Positions 52,211 to 60,836 of a DNA stretch of 64,000 bases are shown here, in pieces. The position numbers and the translations under genes were made by a program. This stretch comes from Oscillospiraceae bacterium. Its GTDB lineage: Bacteria > Bacillota > Clostridia > Oscillospirales > Oscillospiraceae. The notes beneath the pieces are model-generated. The model was given only the letters and a program-made list of their open reading frames with translations. It ran no database searches and had not been told where the DNA came from. Every line of letters begins with the position of its first letter. Positions within the stretch are counted from its first letter, which is position 1. The stretch is taken from NCBI GenBank assembly GCA_017415425.1, contig JAFQGT010000002.1:93345-157344 (forward strand), read 5' to 3'.

Positions 52211-53134
52211 TCATTCTGTAAACAGCGCTGTGGTCAGATAGCGCTCACCGGTATCCGGCAGCACCACCACAATATTCTTCCCAGGGTTTTCTTTTGCCAG
52301 TTCCAAGGCGGCGTGCAGCGCAGCGCCGGAGGAGATACCGCAGAGGACACCCTCGGTCCTGCCCAGCAACCGGGCAGCCTCAAAAGCCTCCTGTTCTGTC
52401 ACCGGCATCACCCGGTCATACACACTTCGGTCCAAAACGCCGGGAATGAAATTGGCACCGATACCCTGCAGACCGTGGCTGCCTGCCTGCCCACCGGAGA
52501 GCAAGGGCGAGCCTGCCGGCTCTACGGCAATTACCTGCAGATGGGGGTTCTGCTCCTTTAGATAGCGGCCTGTGCCGGTAATGGTACCGCCGGTACCCAC
52601 ACCCGCCACAAAAAAATCCACCTGTCCAAGGGTGTCCCGCCAAATTTCCGGGCCTGTGGTAGCCCAGTGTGCGGCGGCGTTGGCGGGGTTATTGAACTGG
52701 TCGGGGATGAAGCTGCCGGGCAGTTCCTCTGCCAGCTGCTGGGCCTTATCAATAGCACCCTGCATACCCAGCTTTCCGGGGGTCAGTACCAACTCCGCGC
52801 CGTAAGCGCGCATCAGCAGCTGTCGCTCCCGGCTCATAGAATCAGGCATCACAATGATCACCCGGTAGCCTCTGGCCACAGCAACCGATGCCAGACCAAT
52901 GCCTGTATTTCCGGAGGTCGGCTCAATGATCACCGAACCCTCCCGGAGCAATCCCCGGTCTTCTGCATCCCGGATCATATTCAGCGCCACCCGATCCTTG
53001 GCAGAACCTGCCGGATTGAAGCACTCCAGTTTTGCAAGCACACGGGCAGTCAGATTCAGCCTAGTCTGCAGGGCCTGCAGTTCCAGCAACGGGGTATTCC
53101 CTACCAGCTGGCTTATGGAAGTGTAAAGGGCCAT
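52211..53134 (-). CDS. cysK: Cysteine synthase A
   Basis: A 307-residue PLP enzyme making cysteine from O-acetylserine and sulfide. Signatures: VGNTPLLEL, the Schiff-base lysine in NPAGSAKDRVA, TSGNTGIGLA and VAGVGTGGTITGTG. Start ATG 53134 is eight bases from AGGAGG; the ATG two codons upstream is too close. It is divergent from cysE, so both steps of cysteine synthesis are controlled from one 123-base spacer with clear back-to-back promoters. Its C-terminus (ERYLTTALFTE) is the normal family end. Confidence 0.96.
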   Translation of the reverse strand: MALYTSISQLVGNTPLLELQALQTRLNLTARVLAKLECFNPAGSAKDRVALNMIRDAEDRGLLREGSVIIEPTSGNTGIGLASVAVARGYRVIIVMPDSMSRERQLLMRAYGAELVLTPGKLGMQGAIDKAQQLAEELPGSFIPDQFNNPANAAAHWATTGPEIWRDTLGQVDFFVAGVGTGGTITGTGRYLKEQNPHLQVIAVEPAGSPLLSGGQAGSHGLQGIGANFIPGVLDRSVYDRVMPVTEQEAFEAARLLGRTEGVLCGISSGAALHAALELAKENPGKNIVVVLPDTGERYLTTALFTE

Positions 53135-53162
53135 AACCATTCCTCCTATAGTCTTTATAAAA

Positions 53163-53192
53163 ATTATACTCCCCCAAATCCGACACTGTCAA
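53163..53192 (-). promoter_or_regulatory. cysK promoter
   Basis: Minus strand TTGACA (53187-53192), 18-base spacer, TATAAT (53163-53168), both boxes consensus. Confidence 0.85.
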
Positions 53193-53200
53193 GGGGAACA

Positions 53201-53229
53201 TTGACAAGCAAACCCACCTATGATATAAA
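53201..53229 (+). promoter_or_regulatory. cysE promoter
   Basis: TTGACA (53201-53206), 17-base spacer, TATAAA (53224-53229). The -35 boxes of cysE and cysK are only eight bases apart, so simultaneous RNA polymerase binding is unlikely. Confidence 0.85.
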
Positions 53230-53257
53230 AAGGAAAAAGATTGAAGGAGATCCTGTT

Positions 53258-54193
53258 ATGACCTTTGAAGCAAAAATCGAACAGGTAGCAGACAGCATTC
53301 TGCAGGACTACCAGAAAAACCGGGATATTGACCGGATCGAATCCTGCCGCACGCCTGATAAGGACGCGGTGATCGACATCATCGAAAAGCTCCGTAGGAT
53401 CATTTTCCCCGGCTATTTCCGGGATAAGACTTACCGGATATACAACGCCAAGCACAATCTGTCTATGCTGATTGAAGATGTGATGTTCCACTTGAACCGG
53501 CAGATAGCGTTGGTTTTCCAAAACAGCGGACAAAGTGAAGCAGAGGCACAAACCCACGCTCAGGATGTCTGCCTGGAGTTTTTCCGGCAGATTCCCGCCG
53601 TGCGGGAGATGGTGCAGACCGACCTGCAGGCCGCCTTTGACGGCGACCCCGCAGCCACCGGTATGGCGGAGATCATCTTTGCCTACCCGGGTCTGTTTGC
53701 CATTACCGTCTACCGCCTGGCACACGTGCTGTACGCTCTGCAGGTGCCGATGCTACCCAGAATTATGACCGAGTACGCCCACAGCGTTACCGGCATCGAC
53801 ATCCACCCCGGCGCCACCATCGGCAAATACTTCTTCATCGACCACGGAACCGGCATCGTGGTGGGCGAGACCACTGTCATCGGCGACAATGTGAAGCTCT
53901 ATCAAGGTGTGACCTTAGGTGCGCTCTCCACCCGAGGCGGACAGAGTCTGCGGGGTAAGCAGCGTCATCCAACCATCGAAGACAATGTGACCATCTACGC
54001 CGGTGCCTCCGTGCTGGGGGGCGATACAATCATTGGACGGGACTGTGTCATCGGCTCCAACGCCTTCCTCACCCAATCCGTACCGGCCTGTACCACAGTG
54101 AGTATCAAAAATCAACAGCTGCAAATGCGTACCCGGACGGATTGTCCTCAATGTGAATCCTGCAGCAATCCCTTCTGCAAAGAACAAGCATAA
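53258..54193 (+). CDS. cysE: Serine O-acetyltransferase
   Basis: A 311-residue acetyltransferase making O-acetylserine from serine and acetyl-CoA. A long helical N-terminal region (1-165) precedes the left-handed beta-helix: GIDIHPGATIGKYFFIDHGTG, VVGETTVIGDNV, YQGVTLGALS and the GASVLGGDTIIGRDCVIGSNAF turns. It is the longer EpsC/SrpH-type form with a C-terminal CPQCESC...C tail of four Cys, possibly metal binding. The ATG 53258 has GAAGGAG ahead. Confidence 0.95.
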   Translation: MTFEAKIEQVADSILQDYQKNRDIDRIESCRTPDKDAVIDIIEKLRRIIFPGYFRDKTYRIYNAKHNLSMLIEDVMFHLNRQIALVFQNSGQSEAEAQTHAQDVCLEFFRQIPAVREMVQTDLQAAFDGDPAATGMAEIIFAYPGLFAITVYRLAHVLYALQVPMLPRIMTEYAHSVTGIDIHPGATIGKYFFIDHGTGIVVGETTVIGDNVKLYQGVTLGALSTRGGQSLRGKQRHPTIEDNVTIYAGASVLGGDTIIGRDCVIGSNAFLTQSVPACTTVSIKNQQLQMRTRTDCPQCESCSNPFCKEQA

Positions 54194-54224
54194 AAAGAGC
54201 CGCCCAAAGGCGGCTCTTTTCAGA
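54192..54224 (+). terminator. Terminator after cysE
   Basis: Stem AAAAGAGCCGCC with GGCGGCTCTTTT, four-base loop; overlaps the stop region of the convergent lipoprotein gene. Confidence 0.85.
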
Positions 54225-54615
54225 TATCCCCCGGCAGAAGCAAAAGCAGCGGATACAGTAGCGATCCTTTTGACCCATCAATGCTGTGCCAGGGTCCGTC
54301 GTTCTCACACAGACATCGGGAGCCCAGCTGCCGATAGACCGTTTGTCCGCCCAGATTGTCCTCCAAAACGATCTTGTAGGACAATTTGCTGTCTTCCGGC
54401 AGTTCCTCCGGCTGATCCCCCACATCCAGCAGCCGCAGATAATTCAGCATCGCCCGCATATCCTGCTGCTCCGTGTACTGCCGGTAGAGGGCATCGCTGC
54501 CGTTGTGACAGAATACCTGCACCCGGGTGACCACCCGGGTGGCAACCGGTTCTTTCTTTTGGCAGCCCACCAACAACAGCATCGGCAGCACGAACCATAT
54601 CATCCATCTTTTCAT
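54220..54615 (-). CDS. Small lipoprotein, unknown
   Basis: A 131-residue protein with lipobox LLLVGC (Cys near residue 18). The rest is short, mixed alpha/beta with two Cys in RCLCEND. No family recognised. Start ATG 54615 has AGAGGTG ahead. It lies 92 bases after the DUF4234 gene and has its own terminator overlap with cysE. Confidence 0.7.
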   Translation of the reverse strand: MKRWMIWFVLPMLLLVGCQKKEPVATRVVTRVQVFCHNGSDALYRQYTEQQDMRAMLNYLRLLDVGDQPEELPEDSKLSYKIVLEDNLGGQTVYRQLGSRCLCENDGPWHSIDGSKGSLLYPLLLLLPGDI

Positions 54616-54660
54616 ACCACACCTCTTTTATCAATAGGGTGGCCAAAAAACCGGAAAATA

Positions 54661-54700
54661 TAAAACCGCTGTAAAACTTTCGTTTCACAGCGGTTTTTAT
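54661..54700 (-). terminator. Terminator after DUF4234 gene
   Basis: Stem AAAACCGCTGT with ACAGCGGTTTT, additional GAAA pairing in the loop, T run on the minus strand. Confidence 0.85.
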
Positions 54701-54707
54701 GGCAAGA

Positions 54708-55136
54708 TCAGCCGTTGACATTATAGTCCGCGCACAACAGGTTCATAGCTTTGCAGAACTTGTGCAGATACACAAAGGGGCCGACAAAGATCAGAGAGCC
54801 CAGCACATTCCACAGCCAGAAATCGGATGCGCCAAAGCTATAGTCAATGCCACGGCGGGACAGTTCATTACCAATACGATTGGAGATCCGGTGGATCCAT
54901 ACGATAGAGCCGATACCCAGCGTAATGGGAGCAACAATAAAGATAAGCAGGCAATAGTGCATAGTCTTCTTGCCATCATAACGGCTGGCAATCAGATTGA
55001 TGTCTGTAGAGATCTTGGAGTAGAATACCAATGCATAGATACCAAAGGTAATGAGGCTCAATAGGATAAATTTCAGAAGGCCGCGCTTGGTTTTCAGTTG
55101 CAGGACGGGCGCTGCAGAGTTGGTCTGTTCAGACAT
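54708..55136 (-). CDS. DUF4234 membrane protein
   Basis: A 142-residue protein with three to four helices. KRGLLKFILLSLITFGIYALVFY, then SRYDGKKTMHY and the conserved WIHRISNRIGNELSRRGI pattern identify DUF4234. Function unknown; family members often sit near TM2-domain proteins, and here one is encoded 500 bases away. Start ATG 55136 is preceded by AAGAGGTAAC. Confidence 0.85.
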   Translation of the reverse strand: MSEQTNSAAPVLQLKTKRGLLKFILLSLITFGIYALVFYSKISTDINLIASRYDGKKTMHYCLLIFIVAPITLGIGSIVWIHRISNRIGNELSRRGIDYSFGASDFWLWNVLGSLIFVGPFVYLHKFCKAMNLLCADYNVNG

Positions 55137-55206
55137 AGCTGTTACCTCTTTTCTTTTTTATTTTCTGGGTTGTGTGAAGCTGGTATCCCTACCTCGATCC
55201 GGATCT

Positions 55207-55497
55207 TTAGTCGCAGGAATGTTGCTCCTTCATATACGCAATGATACTGCAGAGCATCTGGATATCCCGCTGGGTAAGACCGGCAACCGATATGGTGGCA
55301 GTATCTTCCACACCCAGCAGAAAATCGGTGGATATCCCAAAAATCTCCGCCAGCTCTACAATATACTGGGTGGACGGAATGGATATTCCCAATTCCCAAG
55401 CATTGACACTGGATCGGGTGATCCCAAGCCGCTTGGATAGATCCGTCTGTGTCATTTGCATTTGTTCCCGCAAGAATCGAATACGGTCGGCAACCAC
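55207..55497 (-). CDS. XRE-family transcriptional regulator
   Basis: A 96-residue DNA-binding protein: a Cro/cI helix-turn-helix (RFLREQMQMTQTDLSKRLGITRSSVNAWELG) in residues 5-40 (given by its first motif MTQTDLSKRLGI) and a short C-terminal helix. The start is a GTG at 55497 with AGGGGGTGA ahead; the frame is open upstream but there is no better site. It is divergent from the TM2 protein gene, which has the only other promoter in the spacer, and is a plausible local regulator. Confidence 0.8.
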   Translation of the reverse strand: MVADRIRFLREQMQMTQTDLSKRLGITRSSVNAWELGISIPSTQYIVELAEIFGISTDFLLGVEDTATISVAGLTQRDIQMLCSIIAYMKEQHSCD

Positions 55498-55565
55498 ATC
55501 ATCACCCCCTGATAGTATAGTAAAGAAGTCTAAAAGATATTGCATTATCAAAATGATATTTATAG

Positions 55566-55593
55566 TTGACAACAAAACGAGAAGTGGTAGAAT
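55566..55593 (+). promoter_or_regulatory. Promoter for TM2-domain gene
   Basis: TTGACA (55566-55571), 16-base spacer, TAGAAT (55588-55593), 38 bases before the start. Confidence 0.7.
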
Positions 55594-55630
55594 AATAGTG
55601 TATCCAAGCGAAAAAGATGGGAGGATTCTT

Positions 55631-56038
55631 ATGGAAACACAAAACGAACAAAACACTGCGAATCAGGTAAAAACAAAATTCTGTAAGCATTGCGGTGCAA
55701 AGATTCCCGAAGCTGCTATTATTTGTACCGCCTGCGGCTGTCAGGTTGAGGAGATGAAATCGCAAGAACAACCTAACATTGTGATCAACAACGCCAATAC
55801 CAACAGCAATGTTAACACCAATCAAATCGGTGGTATGTATATGGGTCGCCCCAGAAATAAGTGGGTCGCTTTCCTTCTTTGTTTCTTCTTGGGATACTTA
55901 GGCGCCCATAAATTCTATGAAGGAAAAGCCGGTATGGGAATCCTTTATTTGTTCACCGTTGGCCTGTTTGGCATCGGTTGGTTCATTGATTGTATCTCCA
56001 TTTTGTGCAAGGCAAATCCTTATTATGTGAAGTATTAA
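55631..56038 (+). CDS. Zinc-ribbon TM2-domain membrane protein
   Basis: A 135-residue protein. An N-terminal zinc ribbon FCKHCGAK...CTACGCQ, a polar Asn-rich linker (NIVINNANTNSNVNTN), then the TM2 domain: KWVAFLLCFFLGYLGAHKFYEGK, GILYLFTVGLFGIGW, IDCISIL. TM2 proteins have two helices with a short turn and are of unknown role. Start ATG 55631 has GGGAGG ahead. Confidence 0.88.
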   Translation: METQNEQNTANQVKTKFCKHCGAKIPEAAIICTACGCQVEEMKSQEQPNIVINNANTNSNVNTNQIGGMYMGRPRNKWVAFLLCFFLGYLGAHKFYEGKAGMGILYLFTVGLFGIGWFIDCISILCKANPYYVKY

Positions 56039-56040
56039 AA

Positions 56041-56077
56041 AACAAAAAAGACGGGCAGTGCCCGTCTTTTTTGTTTT
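56041..56077 (+). terminator. Terminator after TM2-domain gene
   Basis: Stem AAAAAAGACGGGC with GCCCGTCTTTTTT, loop AGT. Confidence 0.9.
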
Positions 56078-56103
56078 TTGCTCTGCTCCAATAGTGACAA
56101 GCC

Positions 56104-56130
56104 CGGGAGCGAAAATTCGCTCCCGGGTCG
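56104..56130 (-). terminator. Second hairpin, asnS side
   Basis: Stem CCCGGGAGCGAA with TTCGCTCCCGGG, near-zero loop; flanked by a T run on the plus strand, so it may serve either gene. Confidence 0.7.
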
Positions 56131-56135
56131 ATTTT

Positions 56136-57527
56136 TTACAGTTCGCAGTTGCCTACGGTTCTGGGGAAGGGCAGCACATCACGGATGTTGCCCATACCGG
56201 TCAGATACATTACACAGCGCTCAAAGCCCAAACCGAAACCGGCGTGGCGGGCAGAACCGTATTTCCGAAGATCCATATAGAAGTCGTAATCCTCGGGATT
56301 CATACCCAGCTCCTCGATGCGAGTTTTCAGCAGGTCATAATTGTCCTCACGCTGGCTGCCGCCGATGATCTCGCCAATACCGGGAACCAGGCAGTCCATA
56401 GCCGCCACGGTCTTTCCGTCGGGATTGAGCTTCATATAGAAGGCCTTGATCTCCTTGGGATAATCGGTGACAAACACAGGCCGCTTGAACACTTCCTCGG
56501 TCAGATACCGCTCGTGCTCGGTCTGCAGATCGCAGCCCCAGTAGACGGGGAAGGCAAACTTGTCGTTGCACTTTTCCAGAATCTGGATTGCCTCGGTATA
56601 GGTCACGTGACCGAAATCGGAGTTCACCACGTGGTTCAGTCGCTCCAGCAGGCCCTTATCAATAAAGTTATTGAAGAACTCCATCTCCTCAGGGGCGTGC
56701 TCCAGCACATAGGTGATAATATACTTGATCATATCCTCAGCAAGACGCATATCGTCAGACAGATCCGCAAAGGCGATCTCCGGCTCGATCATCCAGAACT
56801 CCGCCGCGTGGCGGGTGGTGTTGGAATTCTCCGCCCGGAAGGTGGGGCCAAAGGTGTAGATATTCTTGAACGCCATAGCGAAAGTCTCACCGTTGAGCTG
56901 GCCGGACACTGTCAGATTGGTGGGCTTGCCGTAGAAATCCTGGGAGAAGTCCACCTTTCCGTCCTCAGTCTTGGGAATGTTGTTCAGATCCAGTGTGGTG
57001 ACCTGGAACATCTCACCTGCACCCTCGCAGTCGGAGCCGGTGATCAAGGGAGTATGGACATAGACAAAATCCCGATCCTGGAAGAACTGGTGGATCGCCA
57101 TTGCCGCCAGAGAACGCACACGGAACACCGCCTGGAAAGTGTTGGTCCGGGGCCGCAGGTGGGTGATAGTCCGCAAAAACTCCATAGAGTGACGCTTGGG
57201 CTGCAAGGGATAGTCACCGGTAGAGGGACCTTCCACTGTTACCTCCAGAGCCTGGATCTCAAAAGGTTGTTTGGAGTCGGGAGTCAGCACCACCGTACCC
57301 TTGATGATCAGGGCAGCACCGATATTGATCTTGGAGATCTCCTGGAAATTGGAAATGGTGTCGTTGTAAACTACCTGAACGGGGTTAAAATAAGTGCCGT
57401 CGTTCAGCATAATGAAGCCGAACTGCTTGGATGGGCGGCGATTGCGCACCCATCCGCCGATGGTGATCGTCTGATCGGCATAGTTTTCGGTGTTTTTGAA
57501 CAGTTCACGGATTGAAATCAGTTCCAT
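56136..57527 (-). CDS. asnS: Asparaginyl-tRNA synthetase
   Basis: A 463-residue class IIb synthetase. The N-terminal OB fold ([22 protein letters not shown]-type strand ITIGGWVRN) binds the anticodon; the catalytic core shows [21 protein letters not shown] (motif 2, quoted in part as [15 protein letters not shown]) and [13 protein letters not shown] (motif 3). Length matches AsnS. The N-terminal frame is open for 44 more codons without a site; ATG 57527 has AGAGGTAT ahead. Confidence 0.96.
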   Translation of the reverse strand: MELISIRELFKNTENYADQTITIGGWVRNRRPSKQFGFIMLNDGTYFNPVQVVYNDTISNFQEISKINIGAALIIKGTVVLTPDSKQPFEIQALEVTVEGPSTGDYPLQPKRHSMEFLRTITHLRPRTNTFQAVFRVRSLAAMAIHQFFQDRDFVYVHTPLITGSDCEGAGEMFQVTTLDLNNIPKTEDGKVDFSQDFYGKPTNLTVSGQLNGETFAMAFKNIYTFGPTFRAENSNTTRHAAEFWMIEPEIAFADLSDDMRLAEDMIKYIITYVLEHAPEEMEFFNNFIDKGLLERLNHVVNSDFGHVTYTEAIQILEKCNDKFAFPVYWGCDLQTEHERYLTEEVFKRPVFVTDYPKEIKAFYMKLNPDGKTVAAMDCLVPGIGEIIGGSQREDNYDLLKTRIEELGMNPEDYDFYMDLRKYGSARHAGFGLGFERCVMYLTGMGNIRDVLPFPRTVGNCEL

Positions 57528-57631
57528 ATTGATATACCTCTTTTCTTTGCCCGGATAAATAACCATATTATAAAGAGTATACGCCAAAAAGGAAGAATTT
57601 ACAAGAGGTTTGTTAACTTTTTTCCATAGAA

Positions 57632-57667
57632 CAAAGAAGGTGCTGCCAAATAGCAGCACCTTCTTTG
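57632..57667 (-). terminator. Terminator after sialidase-fold gene
   Basis: Stem CAAAGAAGGTGCTGC with GCAGCACCTTCTTTG, loop CAAATA... T run on the minus strand. Confidence 0.9.
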
Positions 57668-57678
57668 TTAGATTGCAC

Positions 57679-59064
57679 TTACAAATGCAGCTTCCATTTC
57701 AGCACTTGAGACTTAAGCAGCGTCTCGCCCCGCTCTGTAGCAAATTCGGAGGTAAGATGGCGCTGCAGATCGTAGGAAGCGGTACGGTATGCGTTGATGG
57801 CATATTCGGGGTCCGCAAGGCCTTTGTCCCGCTTCTGCTTTGAATTCGTGTAGTAGCTTAAAAACACTTCATCGGTAAAAATGCGCTCCTTCAGGATGTT
57901 ATCCAAAACAGGAAGGTTGACCCGGTAGGAGTAGGGTGTGATGAAGCTGCCATCGGAGAGCCGATGGGTAATTCCGTAGCCAGCGCCATTTTCGGAGTGG
58001 TCCGGTGTCCGGTCATCGATCACCAGGATATCCTTAGCAAAATCAAACACGAAGCTGCCATCGGGAAGTTCCTTGCCCAATATGGCCTGTACACCCATAT
58101 GGGCATAGGGAGCATCGGAGGTATTGGTACGGAGCGTGTAAGTAAACACAAAGTCCGAGTCATTGATATAGGCCACACTGGGATACATCATACTCAGGTG
58201 TCCCAGACCCCGCACCGGATCCCAACTCAGTCCCTCATCTTTGGACTCCATCAGCAGGATGCCATCGTGGCTGTCGATACCCGCTTCCCGGTCCTGTTTC
58301 ACAGAATAGGGAATCTTATCCTTTTGCGCCTGGGTCATCTGTGCCCACATGACCCGGGAGACAGCCATCAGGCGATTGGTTTTCGGTGTGCGGAAGAAGA
58401 ATGCTTCCACCAGGGGAGGCCGCACGCATCCCGGAACCCGTTCCACCCGCTCGGTCACCCGGTCATAGCTCCAGGTCTTTCCGTGATCCCGGGTGGTCAG
58501 CCGCATAGTATATCCTTCTTTGGGAGAGCGGGAGGTAATAAATGCCGCAACAGAGCCGTCCTGCAGTTTGATAAAGTTCCGGTCCATAAACAGCTCGGTA
58601 TCTTCCGGAACGCCGAAGTATGCCGGATTCAGCAGTGTTTCGTGCCAGGTCTCTCCCTTATCTTCAGAGCAGTAGATCCGGGCCATCGTCACGATATTGT
58701 CATTTTCCGTATTGGGAAACTCGTGGGTCTGCACATACAGCACGCCGTCAATGACGGTGGGAGATGCTTCGTAGCCCCAGTGGAAGGGCATATGACCACG
58801 GCACTCCCAGGTTTCACCGCCGTCTTCCGTGCGGTACATCACGGTGTGGATCACCTGTGACATACAGTGCCGCAGCAGCTGCTTGGTGGTGTAGTGGGAG
58901 GGGTATTCATAATGGGAGTGGTGGGTAAACACCACCATTTCTTTGTCATTGAAAATCGCAAGACCAGGTTTTTCATCATAATCGCCGGGAATGTTGAAAA
59001 CCTCACCGGAAAAATTGTCTTCTGTCAGATTTTGAGGGAACATCAGTTTCGGCCACTTGTTCAT
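57679..59064 (-). CDS. Sialidase-fold (Asp-box) protein, cytoplasmic
   Basis: A 461-residue six-bladed propeller of the BNR/sialidase superfamily. Asp boxes are visible four times: [24 protein letters not shown] and SKDEGLSW. Candidate catalytic or substrate residues include FMDRNF, the Arg-rich [14 protein letters not shown] and the Tyr-rich C-terminus, but the sialidase arginine triad cannot be assigned with confidence. There is no signal peptide, unlike secreted sialidases, so the substrate is likely an imported mono- or oligosaccharide. It starts ATG 59064 (AGGAGG ahead), 26 bases after the DUF4432 epimerase gene. Confidence 0.78.
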   Translation of the reverse strand: MNKWPKLMFPQNLTEDNFSGEVFNIPGDYDEKPGLAIFNDKEMVVFTHHSHYEYPSHYTTKQLLRHCMSQVIHTVMYRTEDGGETWECRGHMPFHWGYEASPTVIDGVLYVQTHEFPNTENDNIVTMARIYCSEDKGETWHETLLNPAYFGVPEDTELFMDRNFIKLQDGSVAAFITSRSPKEGYTMRLTTRDHGKTWSYDRVTERVERVPGCVRPPLVEAFFFRTPKTNRLMAVSRVMWAQMTQAQKDKIPYSVKQDREAGIDSHDGILLMESKDEGLSWDPVRGLGHLSMMYPSVAYINDSDFVFTYTLRTNTSDAPYAHMGVQAILGKELPDGSFVFDFAKDILVIDDRTPDHSENGAGYGITHRLSDGSFITPYSYRVNLPVLDNILKERIFTDEVFLSYYTNSKQKRDKGLADPEYAINAYRTASYDLQRHLTSEFATERGETLLKSQVLKWKLHL

Positions 59065-59090
59065 AATATATCCTCCTGTTTTATGTGTGA

Positions 59091-60083
59091 TTATGCATTC
59101 TTCCAGGCAGCCAGATCATCAAAGAAAGTAATGGTAAAGGAGAATTCCTTGGTTTCGCCCGGTGTCAGCAAAGACAGCTTTCCTTCTTTCCGCATCACAT
59201 CCCGGCCGTCGGGAGTGCAGTTGCCCGGCTCCAGACCCAGAGCGTAGTCGTGCTTGCCCATCATCTTCCACTGGCAGAAAGAATTCAGCTGCTTGGTATC
59301 GAAGGTAATGGCAAGACCCAGGCCGATATCGGGGTTGTAGATCTTGGCTTTGCCCAGATCCGTGAATTCGTGGTAATAGCACTGCTCCTGGAAGCCGGCG
59401 GTGGGCTTGTGCACCGTCAGGTGGGTGCTGATATGTTTAGCGGCGTGATCGTCTCTGGGGGTGACCTTCACGGAAGGAATGACCACCTCTGCCTTCTCGC
59501 TGAGCAGAGGGTAACCCATATTGATATGGTAGAGTACCATAACAGGAGATACGGTATCTCCGTGATTTTCCACGGTATCGGTGATAGTCAGCTTATTCTC
59601 TTCCGTAGAGAAAGCGATCTTTCTGTGCAGCTGCAGCTTTCTGGCAAACATCTGGGCTTCCCAAACATCCGCTTCCACCACCAGTTCGTCCTTTTCCCGG
59701 TGCCACCAGATGTGCTCTGCCGGCATATTGCTGATGCGTCCGTGAAGAGGCAATTCTTCTCCCTCGTCGGTGCAGGGACTGCCCACAGCAGACAGACCGC
59801 AGGTGGTCATAAAGCCGGCGGTGAAGCTCTTCAGCCAACCCAGACCCTCATCGTCATAATAAGCCGGTGCCACATAGCCGCTGGGAGAGAACAGACCCAT
59901 ATTCCGACCCATAAAGGTCAGCCGGGAGATGTCCGCGCAGCGGTCAGCGGAAACGGTGCATTCCAAGCCCTTGCCATTGCGGACTTCCAGAAGGCGCATA
60001 CCGTCGCCCCTGCCGCCAACAAGACGATGCTCCTCAATGCCGGAGATCTGACTTTCGTGGCCTAAGTAATCACTGTATTGCAT
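59091..60083 (-). CDS. DUF4432 aldose 1-epimerase-like protein
   Basis: A 330-residue beta-sandwich protein of DUF4432, related to galactose mutarotase. Patterns seen are ADRCADISRLTFMGRNMGLFSP, LPLHGRISNMPAE, TITDTVENHGD, VLYHINMGYPLL and GLEPGNC. Members act on the anomeric carbon of sugars or sugar acids; here the first gene of a two-gene operon with the sialidase-fold protein. Start ATG 60083 has GGAGG eight bases ahead. No transporter or other catabolic gene is adjacent. Confidence 0.85.
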   Translation of the reverse strand: MQYSDYLGHESQISGIEEHRLVGGRGDGMRLLEVRNGKGLECTVSADRCADISRLTFMGRNMGLFSPSGYVAPAYYDDEGLGWLKSFTAGFMTTCGLSAVGSPCTDEGEELPLHGRISNMPAEHIWWHREKDELVVEADVWEAQMFARKLQLHRKIAFSTEENKLTITDTVENHGDTVSPVMVLYHINMGYPLLSEKAEVVIPSVKVTPRDDHAAKHISTHLTVHKPTAGFQEQCYYHEFTDLGKAKIYNPDIGLGLAITFDTKQLNSFCQWKMMGKHDYALGLEPGNCTPDGRDVMRKEGKLSLLTPGETKEFSFTITFFDDLAAWKNA

Positions 60084-60203
60084 AATCTTTCCTCCATAAA
60101 GTAATACGGCAATCATACCGATAAGCTTTCTGATATAAGCATACACCAAAAGTACCCAAATTCATAGAGGGTTTTTTATTTTTTCTCAATTTTATATCCT
60201 ACT

Positions 60204-60237
60204 TAAAAAAAGCCACCGGCTATTGCGTGCCGGTGGC
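60204..60237 (-). terminator. Terminator after small XRE gene
   Basis: Stem GCCACCGGC with GCCGGTGGC, loop of eight, then seven T on the minus strand. Confidence 0.9.
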
Positions 60238-60242
60238 GATTC

Positions 60243-60446
60243 TTAATCTTCCGTAATCACAAAAAGCTCATTCGGTGTGCAGTTTAACAATAAGCACATG
60301 GTTTCAATGTTCTCATAGCGAATAGACTTTGTTTGATTGTTTACCATTTTACTAAAGTTCTGGTAGCTCATACCAAGCTGTTTGTAAAGCCAGTACTTGG
60401 TCTTTCCCTGTTCCTCTAAAATTCGCAAAACATCTAACCTAATCAT
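60243..60446 (-). CDS. Small XRE-family repressor
   Basis: A 67-residue DNA-binding protein that is almost only a helix-turn-helix: VLRILEEQGKTKYWLYKQLG followed by SYQNFSKMVNN and ICLNCTPNELF-like tail (LLLNCTPNELFVI). Size and sequence resemble the compact Cro-like regulators of Clostridia (YozG type). Start ATG 60446 has GGGAG eight bases ahead. It is divergent from the Cys-rich gene and its presumed operator is the inverted repeat around that promoter. Confidence 0.82.
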   Translation of the reverse strand: MIRLDVLRILEEQGKTKYWLYKQLGMSYQNFSKMVNNQTKSIRYENIETMCLLLNCTPNELFVITED

Positions 60447-60499
60447 AAGGTATTCTCCCATATGGTATTATTTAATGAGATCATATCTTAGTATTTCTC

Positions 60500-60528
60500 T
60501 TTACATATAGACTTTTGCATTATATAAT
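60500..60528 (+). promoter_or_regulatory. Promoter for Cys-rich gene
   Basis: TTTACA (60500-60505), 17-base spacer, TATAAT (60523-60528). Confidence 0.78.
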
Positions 60529-60539
60529 GTTATAGTCTA
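60508..60539. promoter_or_regulatory. Inverted repeat across the -10 box, operator candidate
   Basis: TAGACT (60508-60513) and AGTCTA (60534-60539) are symmetric about the -10 box; a repressor dimer there would block the promoter. Confidence 0.45.
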
Positions 60540-60562
60540 TCTTTATAAAAAGGGGAATTGCG

Positions 60563-60760
60563 TTGATTATAGATGTAAATGGCACTGTTTTAATTCCCGG
60601 CAATCAAGGAAAAGATTGTCCGGGAAACGGGATCGACCCGGCCATTGAATGTTGCTGCGACGAATGTGATTATATGCGGTGCTGCTTTACCGTGCTGCAC
60701 ACCGACAAGTGCAGCACCTGCAGTGACCAAGATTGCCCCCGGGCAGGCTCATACCAGTAG
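60563..60760 (+). CDS. Small cysteine-rich protein
   Basis: A 65-residue protein with ten Cys: KDC, ECCCDEC, RCC, KCSTC and DC. TTG 60563 is the likely start (AGGGG seven bases ahead). No signal peptide, so a cytosolic metal or iron-sulfur binding role is likely. The family is not recognised. It is the last plausible chromosomal gene before the integrated element; its end abuts the terminator at 60.8 kb. It may be regulated by the adjacent small repressor. Confidence 0.6.
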   Translation: MIIDVNGTVLIPGNQGKDCPGNGIDPAIECCCDECDYMRCCFTVLHTDKCSTCSDQDCPRAGSYQ

Positions 60761-60804
60761 CGCAACACACTTTTTCGGCCTTTCGATTCCCGTACGGCAA
60801 AAAA

Positions 60805-60836
60805 CAAAGGACACCTAAAAGGTGTCCTTTGTTTTT
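60805..60836 (+). terminator. Terminator at the element boundary
   Basis: Stem AAAGGACACCT with AGGTGTCCTTT, loop AAA, then T run; the recombinase stop codon lies inside it, so it may serve both convergent genes. Confidence 0.82.
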
